Shown piece after piece: positions 53,028-62,410 of a stretch of DNA of 64,000 nucleotides; the stretch's first letter is position 1; every line of letters begins with the position of its first letter. Origin of the DNA: JBDLSY01 sp041170585. GTDB lineage: Bacteria; Pseudomonadota; Gammaproteobacteria; Burkholderiales; Burkholderiaceae_C. The notes below the pieces were generated by a model, which worked only from the letters and a program-made list of their open reading frames with translations, was not told the origin of the DNA and made no database searches. The position numbers and the translations under genes were made by a program. The DNA lies in assembly GCA_041170585.1 (NCBI GenBank), contig JBEDNN010000059.1, forward strand, positions 1-64,000, given 5' to 3'.

Positions 53028-53130
53028 GGTAATGGTATAAGCAGAGCTTTTCAAAAAACGCTTTCCTTTTAATAATATATTTAATCAGAAATTTTAGATT
53101 ACACTTTAAAGTTCTTTTTATACCACTACC
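53028..53130. mobile_element. Family C MITE-like element
   Basis: A 103-bp sequence with terminal inverted repeats GGTAATGGTATAA and TTATACCACTACC; similarity between the two halves continues for about 24 bases. Only one copy is in the window. The flanks AAAAATTA and AAATAATA match at six of eight positions, so a decayed target duplication is possible. The first bases resemble family A. Confidence 0.65.
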
Positions 53131-53146
53131 AAATAATAGTATAACT

Positions 53147-55168
53147 TTATACTTTTTTGATTAAGCCAGTATGACGCAACAATGCCTGAATATTTGGTTC
53201 GCGGCCACGGAAGGCAATAAAATTTTCTATCATAGGTACACTGCCGCCCGCCGCCAAAATACAATCACGGAATTGAATACCTATCGCGGTATTTAAAACA
53301 TCATCACTGTCTTCAAATGCAGAAAAAGCATCGGCAGACAATACTTCGGCCCACTTGTAGCTGTAATAGCCAGCAGCATAGCCACCCGAAAAAATATGCC
53401 CAAAACTGTGTGCAAAACGATTAAAGCTAGGCGGTGGATTAACAGATACTTGCTTACGCACTTCAATCAATAACTGTTCAATATTTTGATGTGCATGTTG
53501 ATGTAAACGTATATCAAATAAACTTAATTCTATTTGGCGAAGCATACCTAAACCTGCTTGAAAATTTTTTGCTGCTAATAATTTATTAAATAATTCTACT
53601 GGCATAGCCGCTTGAGTCTGCTGATGTGCGGTTAATTGTTGCAGCACTTGCCATTCCCAACAATAGTTTTCCATAAACTGACTGGGTAGTTCTACAGCGT
53701 CCCATTCAACACCATTAATACCACTAATAGCTAATTGATCTACCTGTGTGAGTAAGTGATGTAGGGCATGACCGAACTCATGAAACAAAGTAATGACTTC
53801 ATCATGGCTAAGCAAGGCAGGCATATTGCCCAAGGGTTGAGCCGCATTACAAACAACTAAAGCAATGGGGAGTTGTATATCACCATTGTGTAAAATTTTA
53901 CGGTCAGTAAATGAATTCATCCACGCACCACCTTGTTTACCCTCACGTGCATAAGCATCAATATATAAATAGCCTATTGTTTTATCTTCAATATTGACAG
54001 CAAACACCTGTACACTGTGATGCCATACCGATGCAGTATGAGGCACAAAACGTACTTTAAATAGAGTTTCAATGACATTAAATAGCCCAGAAAATACTTT
54101 AGGTTCTTGAAAATATTGTTTGACTTCATGGTCGCTATAGGCATATTTTGCTTGTCGCAATTGTTCACTGACATACAGTAAATCCCATGCTTGTAAGTCA
54201 TTAATATGCAAATGTTCAGCGGCATAGGTATTGAGTTCTGCCCAATCTAATAACGCTCCAGGTTTGGCTTGATTAGCAAGGTCAGTTAAAAAAGCGTCTA
54301 CTTGTTCAGGCGAATCAGCCATTTTTGTGGCTAAAGATACATCAGCATAATTTTTATAGGCTAACAATATGGCTTGTTCATGACGTAAACGAATCAGTTC
54401 GTACATTAACGGCGTATTATTATATTTTTCATCACCGATATCGCTGGCACGCGTAACATAAGCACGGTATAAAATTTCACGTAGCTCACGGTTTTTAACG
54501 TACTGCATCACGGGTAAATAGCTAGGCATGTGTAAAGTAACTAAGTAGCCTTGCTTGTTTTTAGCGTGTGCAGCGGCGGCTCGCGCAGACAATTCTTCAG
54601 TGGGCAAACCTTGTAAGTCGTCAATATTTAAAGTGTGGTATTCAAAAGCGGTTGTTGCATCTAGTACATGTTCAGAAAATGTTTGTTGTAACTGGGCGAT
54701 AGCGGCTTCATTTTTGGCAAAAAGGCATTTTTTTTCTTCAGGTAATTGAGCACCATTTAAAGTGAAATCACGCAAAGCATTTTTAAGCACTTTAGTTTGT
54801 TCAGTAGTAAGGTTTAGTGATTCAGCTTGAGTGTGTAAATATTCGTACCGTGCCATTAATTTTAAGTCTTGACTTAATGCTGTAAAAAAAGCACTGATTT
54901 TAGGTAACCAATTATTGATGCACTCGCGTAATTCTGGCGTATCCATGACACTTTGCAGATGATTCGCGATTCCCCATGTTTGGCTAAGCGGTTCAGTTGC
55001 CGCCTCTAAAGCACTGACTGTATTACTCCAAGTGCTTGTTTCAGGATTATTACCAATAGTATGTTGAATTTCGTTGGCTAACTGTAATTGTTTTGCCAAG
55101 ATTGAATTAAAATAGTCAGTTGTGAATAAATTAAAGTTTAATAAGTTTGTATTCAAAGTCGCGGTCAT
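53147..55168 (-). CDS. prlC: Oligopeptidase A (M3 metallopeptidase)
   Basis: A cytoplasmic zinc peptidase that degrades signal peptides and other short peptides. In 673 residues the zinc motif HEFGH is in LFHEFGHALHHLLT near residue 460, with the third ligand in GVEWDAVELPSQFMENY about 25 residues on. The C-terminal FNRFAHSFGHIFSGGYAAGYYSYKWA block is conserved. The upstream spacer (55169-55466) contains a family A element. It stands alone on its strand. Confidence 0.96.
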   Translation of the reverse strand: MTATLNTNLLNFNLFTTDYFNSILAKQLQLANEIQHTIGNNPETSTWSNTVSALEAATEPLSQTWGIANHLQSVMDTPELRECINNWLPKISAFFTALSQDLKLMARYEYLHTQAESLNLTTEQTKVLKNALRDFTLNGAQLPEEKKCLFAKNEAAIAQLQQTFSEHVLDATTAFEYHTLNIDDLQGLPTEELSARAAAAHAKNKQGYLVTLHMPSYLPVMQYVKNRELREILYRAYVTRASDIGDEKYNNTPLMYELIRLRHEQAILLAYKNYADVSLATKMADSPEQVDAFLTDLANQAKPGALLDWAELNTYAAEHLHINDLQAWDLLYVSEQLRQAKYAYSDHEVKQYFQEPKVFSGLFNVIETLFKVRFVPHTASVWHHSVQVFAVNIEDKTIGYLYIDAYAREGKQGGAWMNSFTDRKILHNGDIQLPIALVVCNAAQPLGNMPALLSHDEVITLFHEFGHALHHLLTQVDQLAISGINGVEWDAVELPSQFMENYCWEWQVLQQLTAHQQTQAAMPVELFNKLLAAKNFQAGLGMLRQIELSLFDIRLHQHAHQNIEQLLIEVRKQVSVNPPPSFNRFAHSFGHIFSGGYAAGYYSYKWAEVLSADAFSAFEDSDDVLNTAIGIQFRDCILAAGGSVPMIENFIAFRGREPNIQALLRHTGLIKKV

Positions 55169-55257
55169 AAAAGTATGGTTTAAAAGTACGGTTATAAAAT
55201 TAAAGTTATGAAATAATGGTTATAAAGTAGTTGTCATATTAAGTAATTATTATATTT

Positions 55258-55371
55258 GGTAATGTTAAAATATCACTGACAAAAGAAATTTAATAATTAA
55301 GAAATAATTAGTAAAATCAACAAGACAATATACCAACATAAATACTGTAAAAGTTAAAATTTAACATTACC
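55258..55371 (-). mobile_element. Family A MITE-like element, copy 6
   Basis: A 114-bp reverse-oriented copy with the exact 8-bp duplication TTATATTT at 55250-55257 and 55372-55379. It lies in the divergent spacer between prlC and the GDSL lipoprotein gene. Confidence 0.94.
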
Positions 55372-55466
55372 TTATATTTATATAAAATATATAAAATATA
55401 TAAACAACATATAAATAATAGATTTCATATTTTTTTAAGGTTGTTAGCCAATTTACGGAGTATAAA

Positions 55467-56681
55467 ATGATAAAAAATCAATATAAAAAAATAATTAGCA
55501 CGTTGGCAATGACAGTCAGTATTTTAACGTTAGCTGCCTGTGGTGGAAATACCAGTAAGAATCCAGCAGGGATTAAATCAGTCCGTGTATTTGGTGATAG
55601 TTTAGCGGATAGTGGTGTATTTGGCTTAAAAGCAACGGTTAATAATGCTGGCGTAAATAATTCACCGACACCGATTTGGACTGAATTAGTCGCCAAACAA
55701 TTAAGCGTTACAGGTGTGTGTAATTTTTATAAAATTAATCCGCTTAATACCAGTATTTCTACGGATACAGCCTGCAAAAGTTTTGCGGTTAGTGGTGCAC
55801 GTATTAATAATTTAAGTAATACTAACCCAGCTTTTTTAGGATTAAATAATCCAGCTTCTATTGCTTATCAAATGGATACAGCGGCTTTAAGCACGCAAGG
55901 AAATTTTCCTGCTAATGAGTTAATTTTAATTGATGGTGGTGGTAATGACGCTGCCGATATTTTAGGGGCTTACCTTGCTTTTGAGTCGGGTACAGCCCTT
56001 CAAAAATCACAGTACGCGGCGTTACTAGGTACTTTATTAACACCTGATACCGTGCAAACAATGATTACGCAGCCTGCCACAACAACAAACAGTTTAAGCG
56101 GTGCACAGCAATTAGGTGTGCTATATATGACTGCGTTGGCTAATAAAATGGCAGACGATATTAACAGTAAATTACTGGTTAAAGGTGCGAATAAAGTAGC
56201 TATTATGAATGTACCAGCGATTACGAGTACACCGCGATTTAAAGTAGTTTTGAAAAGTATTGCTGCTTCATCAGTAGGTACAAAAGGTGCAGCAGGTGTG
56301 GAATCTTTGGTACGCTATTGGATTGGTAGCTTCAATCAAACATTGAGTAATCGCTTTAAAGCAGATAAAAGAGTTGCTATAGTAGATTTTTTTGGGGGAT
56401 TAGACCGCCAGTTAACTGCTCCAGCAGCGTATGGGTTGTCTAACCCGATTAACTCTATTACTGGAGTTATAGACACGGCTTGTCCGATTACGGGTATAGA
56501 TGCTGCTGGTTTACCCGCTTATAATTTTTCAACATGTACTGCTTTGGCTTTAGATCAATCGCCGCAAGCCAGTCAATGGCGAAAAATGTCATTTTCAGAC
56601 GGCTTTCATCCTTCGCCTTATACGCATACTTTAATCGCTCAATTGGTGAATCGCACTTTATCAACACATTTTTGGATGTAA
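55467..56681 (+). CDS. SGNH/GDSL hydrolase lipoprotein
   Basis: A predicted exported esterase or lipase of 404 residues. The lipobox TLAAC gives lipidated Cys25. Block I is VFGDSLADSG with the nucleophile Ser, GGGNDAAD is the GxND block, and SDGFHPSPYTH near the end supplies the Asp-x-x-His pair. GGAG lies seven bases before the ATG. Family members in Burkholderiales are outer-membrane or secreted esterases. Single-gene unit before lon. Confidence 0.9.
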   Translation: MIKNQYKKIISTLAMTVSILTLAACGGNTSKNPAGIKSVRVFGDSLADSGVFGLKATVNNAGVNNSPTPIWTELVAKQLSVTGVCNFYKINPLNTSISTDTACKSFAVSGARINNLSNTNPAFLGLNNPASIAYQMDTAALSTQGNFPANELILIDGGGNDAADILGAYLAFESGTALQKSQYAALLGTLLTPDTVQTMITQPATTTNSLSGAQQLGVLYMTALANKMADDINSKLLVKGANKVAIMNVPAITSTPRFKVVLKSIAASSVGTKGAAGVESLVRYWIGSFNQTLSNRFKADKRVAIVDFFGGLDRQLTAPAAYGLSNPINSITGVIDTACPITGIDAAGLPAYNFSTCTALALDQSPQASQWRKMSFSDGFHPSPYTHTLIAQLVNRTLSTHFWM

Positions 56682-56812
56682 ATCTTAAATAGGTGTGTTT
56701 TTATGTAATTCCCATACTTTACAATGCTAAGTCCAAGTTTAGGTTAAACACACTAATCATAATACTAAGCATAATGATATTTAATAAATTTATAAATTAA
56801 CTGGGTTTTTCT

Positions 56813-59380
56813 ATGAACGATAATTCTAAACCGCCTTCCGATAAAAAAAGCAAAGCCAATAAAGTTAAACCACTAGCTGTAACAGCTAATACTGTTCCTA
56901 GTAAAAGCATTCCAGTATTACCGCTACGTGATGTAGTTGTGTTTCCACATACTGTTTTACCTTTGTTTGTTGGACGAAAACGCAGTATTTTAGGCATAGA
57001 GCATGCCATGAAAAATGGTAATTATGTCGTATTAGCTGCACAAAAAAATTCTAAAGTAGACGAGCCGGCTGTGTCTGAAATTCATCGCACTGCCTGTCTT
57101 GCTAAAATATTACAAATGTTAAAGTTGCCTGACGGCACTGTTAAAGTATTAGTTGAAGGTTTATTGCGTGTCAATATTAGCCGATTAACAGAAAAAACAG
57201 ATATTTTAGTGTGTGATACTAAGGTCTTAACGACTGAACCCTTATTAGATCAAAGTCTAGAAGTGTTGCGTCGTACAGTATTAAATTCTTTTGAACAATA
57301 CGTTAAGCAGCACAAAAAGCTTCCGAACGAAGTGGTTGCTAGCTTAAACAGTATGCAAGACACTGAACGTTTTATAGATACTGTAGTATCACATTTAAAT
57401 GTGTCAGTGGACATGAAACAAAAGATGTTATCTATGACCAATGTAGTATCTCGTTATGAGTACGCTTTGACTTTGCTTGAAGGTGAATTAGATATCCAAC
57501 AGGCTGAAAAGCGTATTTTGAGTCGAGTGAAACGCCAAGTTGAGAAAAATCAACGTGACCATTATTTAAATGAACAAATTAAAGCGATTCAAAAAGAGTT
57601 GGGTGAAGAAGATGACGGCGCGTTATTAGAAGAGTTAGATAAAAAAATTAAAGCTGCACACATGCCTAAAGAAGCTTTGGATAAAGCTAAGGCTGAATTG
57701 AAAAAATTGAAAATGATGCATCCTATGTCATCAGAATCAACAGTTAGTCGTAATTATTTAGAAGTCATGGTGCAGTTGCCTTGGAAAGAAAAATCTAAAT
57801 TAAATTTAGATTTAAACAGTGCCCAAGCTATTTTAGATGCCGATCACAATGGCTTAGAAAAAGTAAAAGACCGTATTGTTGAGTATTTGGCCGTACAACA
57901 ACGGGTTGATAAAGTTAAGTCGCCCATTTTATGTTTAGTGGGTCCGCCGGGTGTAGGTAAAACTTCTTTAGGTCAGAGTATTGCTAAAGCGACAGGTCGT
58001 GAGTATGTTCGTATGGCTTTAGGGGGGGTTCGTGATGAGTCGGAAATCCGTGGACATAGACGCACGTATGTAGGGGCTTTACCAGGTAAAATTTTACAAA
58101 ACTTAACCAAAGCAAAAGTTAAAAATCCTCTATTTTTATTAGATGAGATTGATAAAATGGGAGCAGATTGGCGAGGAGATCCAGCCAGTGCTTTGCTTGA
58201 AGTATTAGATCCAGAGCAAAACCATACTTTTCAAGACCATTATATTGAAGTTGATTTTGATTTATCCGATGTAATGTTTGTTGCAACGAGTAATTCGTTG
58301 AATATCCCACCCGCATTATTAGACCGTATGGAAATTATTCGTTTATCGGGTTACACTGAAGACGAAAAAACGGATATTGCCTTGAAACACCTGTTACCCA
58401 AGCAGTTGCAATTAAATGGTTTATTGCCTAGTGAGCTACAGTTAGATGAATCTGCTGTGCGTGAAATTTTGCGGCACTATACTCGTGAAGCAGGTGTGCG
58501 TTCTTTAGAGCGTGAGTTAGGTAAAATTTGTCGTAAAGTAGTCAAGAGCGCTGTTTTAAATACAAATATAGCTACTGTCAGTTTAAAAACAGAGTCAGTG
58601 TCTAAAAAATCTAAAAAATTACCGATTAATACCAATATTAATACCGTATTGTCATGTACAACTGTTTTGGCTGCCGATATAGAAACTTACTTGGGTGTCA
58701 AAAAATATAGTTATGGTTTAGCAGAAAAAAATAATCAAGTAGGGCAAGTAGCAGGCTTGGCTTGGACTGAAGTCGGTGGGGAGTTATTAACCATTGAAGC
58801 CATTAGTATGCCAGGAAAAGGCTTAATCGTGCGTACAGGATCATTGGGCAATGTGATGAAAGAAAGTGTTGATGCCGCACGTAGCGTGGTTCGTTCACGT
58901 GCTAATTTACTAGGCATTGCCGATGACGCCTTTGAGAAAAAAGATTTACATATTCATGCCCCTGAAGGAGCAACACCTAAAGACGGTCCTTCAGCAGGTA
59001 TTGCTATGACAACAGCTATGGTGTCAGCTTTGACAGGTATTCCTGTAAGAGCCGATGTGGCAATGACGGGTGAAATTACTCTACGGGGTGAGGTATTGGC
59101 TATTGGTGGTTTAAAAGAAAAATTATTTGCTGCTTTACGGGCTGGAATTAAAACTGCGATTATTCCGCATGAAAATATGAAGGATTTAGTGGATATTCCT
59201 AGCAATGTAAAGCAATACTTAACCATTAAGCCCGTACAATGGATTGATCAAGTATTAGAAATTGCTTTAGAGAAAATGCCTGTACCTTTGTTAAAAGAAA
59301 TTAAAACAGAACCTATTACGCCATTAGTATTGACAACCCCGAAACCTAATCGCCGCGTTAAGAAAGTACTGGCAATCTGA
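56813..59380 (+). CDS. lon: ATP-dependent protease Lon
   Basis: Lon degrades misfolded and regulatory proteins. The 855 residues hold the N-domain starting IPVLPLRDVVVFPHTVLPLF, the AAA+ module with Walker A GPPGVGKTS near residue 382 and Walker B LFLLDEIDKM, and the protease domain with the catalytic Ser in PKDGPSAGIAM and Lys further on. A 25-residue charged N-terminal extension and a Ser/Lys/Asn-rich insert (about 585-615) are local additions. hupB follows, as usual. Confidence 0.98.
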   Translation: MNDNSKPPSDKKSKANKVKPLAVTANTVPSKSIPVLPLRDVVVFPHTVLPLFVGRKRSILGIEHAMKNGNYVVLAAQKNSKVDEPAVSEIHRTACLAKILQMLKLPDGTVKVLVEGLLRVNISRLTEKTDILVCDTKVLTTEPLLDQSLEVLRRTVLNSFEQYVKQHKKLPNEVVASLNSMQDTERFIDTVVSHLNVSVDMKQKMLSMTNVVSRYEYALTLLEGELDIQQAEKRILSRVKRQVEKNQRDHYLNEQIKAIQKELGEEDDGALLEELDKKIKAAHMPKEALDKAKAELKKLKMMHPMSSESTVSRNYLEVMVQLPWKEKSKLNLDLNSAQAILDADHNGLEKVKDRIVEYLAVQQRVDKVKSPILCLVGPPGVGKTSLGQSIAKATGREYVRMALGGVRDESEIRGHRRTYVGALPGKILQNLTKAKVKNPLFLLDEIDKMGADWRGDPASALLEVLDPEQNHTFQDHYIEVDFDLSDVMFVATSNSLNIPPALLDRMEIIRLSGYTEDEKTDIALKHLLPKQLQLNGLLPSELQLDESAVREILRHYTREAGVRSLERELGKICRKVVKSAVLNTNIATVSLKTESVSKKSKKLPINTNINTVLSCTTVLAADIETYLGVKKYSYGLAEKNNQVGQVAGLAWTEVGGELLTIEAISMPGKGLIVRTGSLGNVMKESVDAARSVVRSRANLLGIADDAFEKKDLHIHAPEGATPKDGPSAGIAMTTAMVSALTGIPVRADVAMTGEITLRGEVLAIGGLKEKLFAALRAGIKTAIIPHENMKDLVDIPSNVKQYLTIKPVQWIDQVLEIALEKMPVPLLKEIKTEPITPLVLTTPKPNRRVKKVLAI

Positions 59381-59408
59381 TAGTGATTAAATCATACACT
59401 TAAGCTAT

Positions 59409-59432
59409 ACAATGCTACAACCGTAGCATTGT
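59409..59432 (+). terminator. Hairpin after lon
   Basis: ACAATGCTAC (59409-59418) and its perfect complement GTAGCATTGT (59423-59432) form a ten-base stem with a four-base loop, 28 bases after the lon stop. The following U-tract is weak (TTCTACAATCTTG), so termination efficiency is uncertain. Confidence 0.65.
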
Positions 59433-59613
59433 TCTACAATCTTGTTATTAACTTGTTATTAACTAATAATCTGTTAAATTAATTAATTTGAATAAACATA
59501 GTATTTCAAAAGCATAGTATTTTAAAAATTTAAAATACAAATACAAATATTTAATTATTTAACTTAACCGCATTTTTTACGTGCATTTCGCACTTTATCT
59601 ACTTGGAGTATTT

Positions 59614-59886
59614 ATGAATAAGACAGAACTAATTGAACACATTGCAACAGAGGCTGATTTAACAAAAGCGGCCGCAGGACGTGCTTTAGATGCCTTTATT
59701 GAGGGTGTTAAAGAAACTTTAAAAGCGGGTGAAGAAGTCACTTTAATCGGTTTCGGTACATTTACTGTTTCTGAACGGCCTGCACGAACTGGACGTAATC
59801 CAAAGACTGGTGAAGAAATTACAATCAAAGCAGCCAAAGTACCTAAATTCCGTCCAGGTAAAGGTTTAAAAGACATTGTTAATTAG
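59614..59886 (+). CDS. hupB: DNA-binding protein HU-beta
   Basis: HU bends and compacts DNA. From the Met at 59614 it is the standard 90 residues: NKTELIEHIATEADLTKAAA, then GEEVTLIGFGTF, and the DNA-binding arm RPARTGRNPKTGEEI with KFRPGKGLKD at the end. GGAG lies seven bases before this ATG; the 11-residue upstream extension of the frame is not part of the family. Located between lon and tRNA-Val. Confidence 0.98.
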   Translation: MNKTELIEHIATEADLTKAAAGRALDAFIEGVKETLKAGEEVTLIGFGTFTVSERPARTGRNPKTGEEITIKAAKVPKFRPGKGLKDIVN

Positions 59887-60115
59887 TTATTAATAAATTT
59901 AGTATAAGAAATATTATGAAATATTATGAAATAAATAATAAATCTTATAAATCTTATACTAAATAAAAAAGTGTAGTATATAAATATAGTATACAATGAG
60001 TCTTTAGTTGCTAAATTAACAGCATTAAAAATAAATTTTCAAAATATTATAAATAACTATAATAACTAGCTTTACAAAAGCTAAATTTAGATTTAAAATA
60101 ATGAAATAGTACATT
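59887..60115. other. hupB to tRNA-Val spacer
   Basis: An 11-bp inverted repeat, TTTAGTATAAG (59898-59908) and CTTATACTAAA (59953-59963), spans the first third, with a short A/T tail after it; it could end the hupB transcript. Between the arms are TATTATGAAA direct repeats. Near the tRNA a smaller palindrome TAGCTTT/AAAGCTA flanks ACA. Confidence 0.55.
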
Positions 60116-60191
60116 GGGTTCTTAGCTCAGTTGGTAGAGCGGTGCCCTTACAAGGCATAGGTCGGGAGTTCGAGCCTCTCAGGACCCACCA
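60116..60191 (+). tRNA. tRNA-Val (TAC)
   Basis: A 76-base cloverleaf with the acceptor GGGTTCT/AGGACCC, the D-arm TAGCTCAGTTGGTAGAGC, the anticodon loop CTTACAA (anticodon TAC), the T-loop TTCGAGC and an encoded 3' CCA. Its place between hupB and ppiD is typical of Burkholderiales. Confidence 0.97.
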
Positions 60192-60225
60192 ATATACTAA
60201 ACTATATTTTATATAGACTACATAT

Positions 60226-60257
60226 AAGCCGATTGGTTACCAATACGGCTTTTTTTG
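60226..60257 (+). terminator. Terminator after tRNA-Val
   Basis: AAGCCG (60226-60231) pairs with CGGCTT (60246-60251); inside, ATTGG pairs with CCAAT around TTA with one bulged base. A T-run follows directly. Confidence 0.88.
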
Positions 60258-60331
60258 TTTAAGTTTTTAGGGTAAAGTATTATTTTACAAATCTTTGTAC
60301 TTTATAATTTTCTCTACCTTTTGGATTCAAT

Positions 60332-62278
60332 ATGTTTGATATTATTCGTAACAATCGCCGTCTTTTACAAGTTCTTTTACTTTTGTTAATTTTTCCTTCG
60401 TTTGCTTTGTTTGATATTCAAGGGTACAACAGTACCAATGACAGTGTAGCTACTGTAGCACGGCAGGCGATTAGCCAAACTGAATTAGACAATGCAATAC
60501 GCAACCAGCTTGAGCAAGTTAAACAATCGTTGGGTGATAAATATGATGCTAAATTGTATGACACGCCGCAAGAACGCCAAAAAATTTTAGATGGATTAAT
60601 TAATCAAAGAGTATTAAAGGCAGAAGTATCTAGAAGCAACTTAAACGCTACTGATGATAAATTATTAGAGTTTGTCAAAACTTTACCTCAAGTTTATGAG
60701 AACAATAAGTTCAATGAAGATGCTTACAAACGGTTTGTGTCTACACGCGTATTGAATGGCAATACTACTATGTTTGAAAGCGGTCTAAAGTCAGATATGG
60801 GTGCACAAACTTTACTGACTAGTCTGCAATCGTCAGCAATTATTCCAAAATATACAGTCAATAAAATATTAACGGCTCAAGAGCGTACTTTAACAGTACA
60901 GTCCTTATTATTTAAACCTAATGCTTATATTTCAGCCGCTAAAATAGATGCTACTGCTTTAAGCAAATACTACACTACTCATTTTAAACGTTTTGAAAAA
61001 CCTGAATCGGCAAATATAGAATACATAACGCTAGATTCTTCTAAGCAATCAGCCACTGAACCAATAATGCTCAGTGATATTGATTTAAAAAAATATTATG
61101 ACAGTGAAAGTAAAAAGAAACGCTTTACTACGCCTGAAGAGCGTCAAGTAGCCCATATTTTATATAAATTAGATACAAATGCTAGTGTTGCTGATGTTAA
61201 TGCCGCTAAGCTAAAAGCGGACTCGGCTTTAATACAACTAAAAAAAGACCCTACACAATTTGAAATATTGGCTAAACAATCCTCTGAAGATGTTGGATCT
61301 GCTAACCAAGGGGGCGATTTAGGTCTCTTTACCCAAACATCTATGGCCGTGATGGGGAAGCCTTTTGTTGATGTGGCATTTTCTTTAAAAGAAAAAGAGT
61401 TGTCCGCACCTGTAAAAACGGATTACGGTTGGCATATTATTCGCGTAAGTTCTATTAAAGCTGAGCAAATCAAACCACTTGAAACAGTCAAAACGGAATT
61501 AGAGCCTGAGTTAAAATCTTCTAAAACTGCCTCGTTAATGATTGAGAAAAAGAAAGGTTTAGTCAATGCTTTAGGGTTATTATCCCCTGCATCGTCTTTA
61601 AAGTCGGTGGCTGATGAGTTTAAATTGGAGCTGCAAACAATTAATGGTTTCAACCGTGGATTATTATCGCAACCCAATCCTTCAAAAGAATTAACTACTA
61701 AAGTAATTGATGTATTGTTAGCAAAAGATTCTATTGACAGTAAAGCAAATACGGGTGTAGTAGAAGTCAGTAAAGGTGTTTGGGTTGTTGCACGTTTGTT
61801 AGACTATACACCTGCAAAAACACCTCCTTTAGAATCAATTAAAGAGCTTGTAGAATCAGAATTACGTCAAGAGTTAGCTTTGAAGCAAGCTAAAATAGAG
61901 GGAGAAGCCAAGCTGGTAGCATTGCGTAATAAGCCCAACACTGCTGTTGAAGGATTGTCATTGCCACAGTCATTGAGCCGTCATAATCGCAATGGATTAA
62001 CGGTCGATGCGTTTGCTGATTTAGTACGCGTTTCCGTGACTACTTTGCCTGCTTGGACGGGTGTTACGTTGCCAACAGGTGAATATGCCTTATTTAAAGT
62101 AGTCGCTGTAGGCGATACACCTGTTATGAATGATGCAAAAATAGCCAACGCACGGCAAACTTTAAACCGTATTTACGGCGAACAAGAAGCACAAAGTGTA
62201 TTAGCTCTTTTAAAGAATCGTCATAATGTTAAACATGTTAAAAAAATGACTGTTGAAGCAGCGGATATTATTCGGTAG
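60332..62278 (+). CDS. ppiD: Peptidyl-prolyl cis-trans isomerase PpiD-type (SurA N-terminal domain)
   Basis: An inner-membrane anchored periplasmic chaperone that meets proteins leaving the Sec channel. The N-terminal helix (residues 11-29, LLQVLLLLLIFPSFALF) anchors it. The SurA-like domain starts with ISQTELDNAIRNQLEQV, and a parvulin domain (about 265-365) shows RQVAHILYKL, NQGGDLGLF and TDYGWHIIRV. The 648 residues agree with the family. It follows the tRNA-Val terminator. Confidence 0.95.
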   Translation: MFDIIRNNRRLLQVLLLLLIFPSFALFDIQGYNSTNDSVATVARQAISQTELDNAIRNQLEQVKQSLGDKYDAKLYDTPQERQKILDGLINQRVLKAEVSRSNLNATDDKLLEFVKTLPQVYENNKFNEDAYKRFVSTRVLNGNTTMFESGLKSDMGAQTLLTSLQSSAIIPKYTVNKILTAQERTLTVQSLLFKPNAYISAAKIDATALSKYYTTHFKRFEKPESANIEYITLDSSKQSATEPIMLSDIDLKKYYDSESKKKRFTTPEERQVAHILYKLDTNASVADVNAAKLKADSALIQLKKDPTQFEILAKQSSEDVGSANQGGDLGLFTQTSMAVMGKPFVDVAFSLKEKELSAPVKTDYGWHIIRVSSIKAEQIKPLETVKTELEPELKSSKTASLMIEKKKGLVNALGLLSPASSLKSVADEFKLELQTINGFNRGLLSQPNPSKELTTKVIDVLLAKDSIDSKANTGVVEVSKGVWVVARLLDYTPAKTPPLESIKELVESELRQELALKQAKIEGEAKLVALRNKPNTAVEGLSLPQSLSRHNRNGLTVDAFADLVRVSVTTLPAWTGVTLPTGEYALFKVVAVGDTPVMNDAKIANARQTLNRIYGEQEAQSVLALLKNRHNVKHVKKMTVEAADIIR

Positions 62279-62410
62279 TAGTGCATACTTAAAACTGCTA
62301 TCTTTTAAATAATTTATTTAAAATAGTTTATTTTTAAATATTTTCTAACTACAGTAGTATTAAGTAGTGATTAATAAACTTAAAACGTATGTTTTTAGAG
62401 GCTTTAAATT

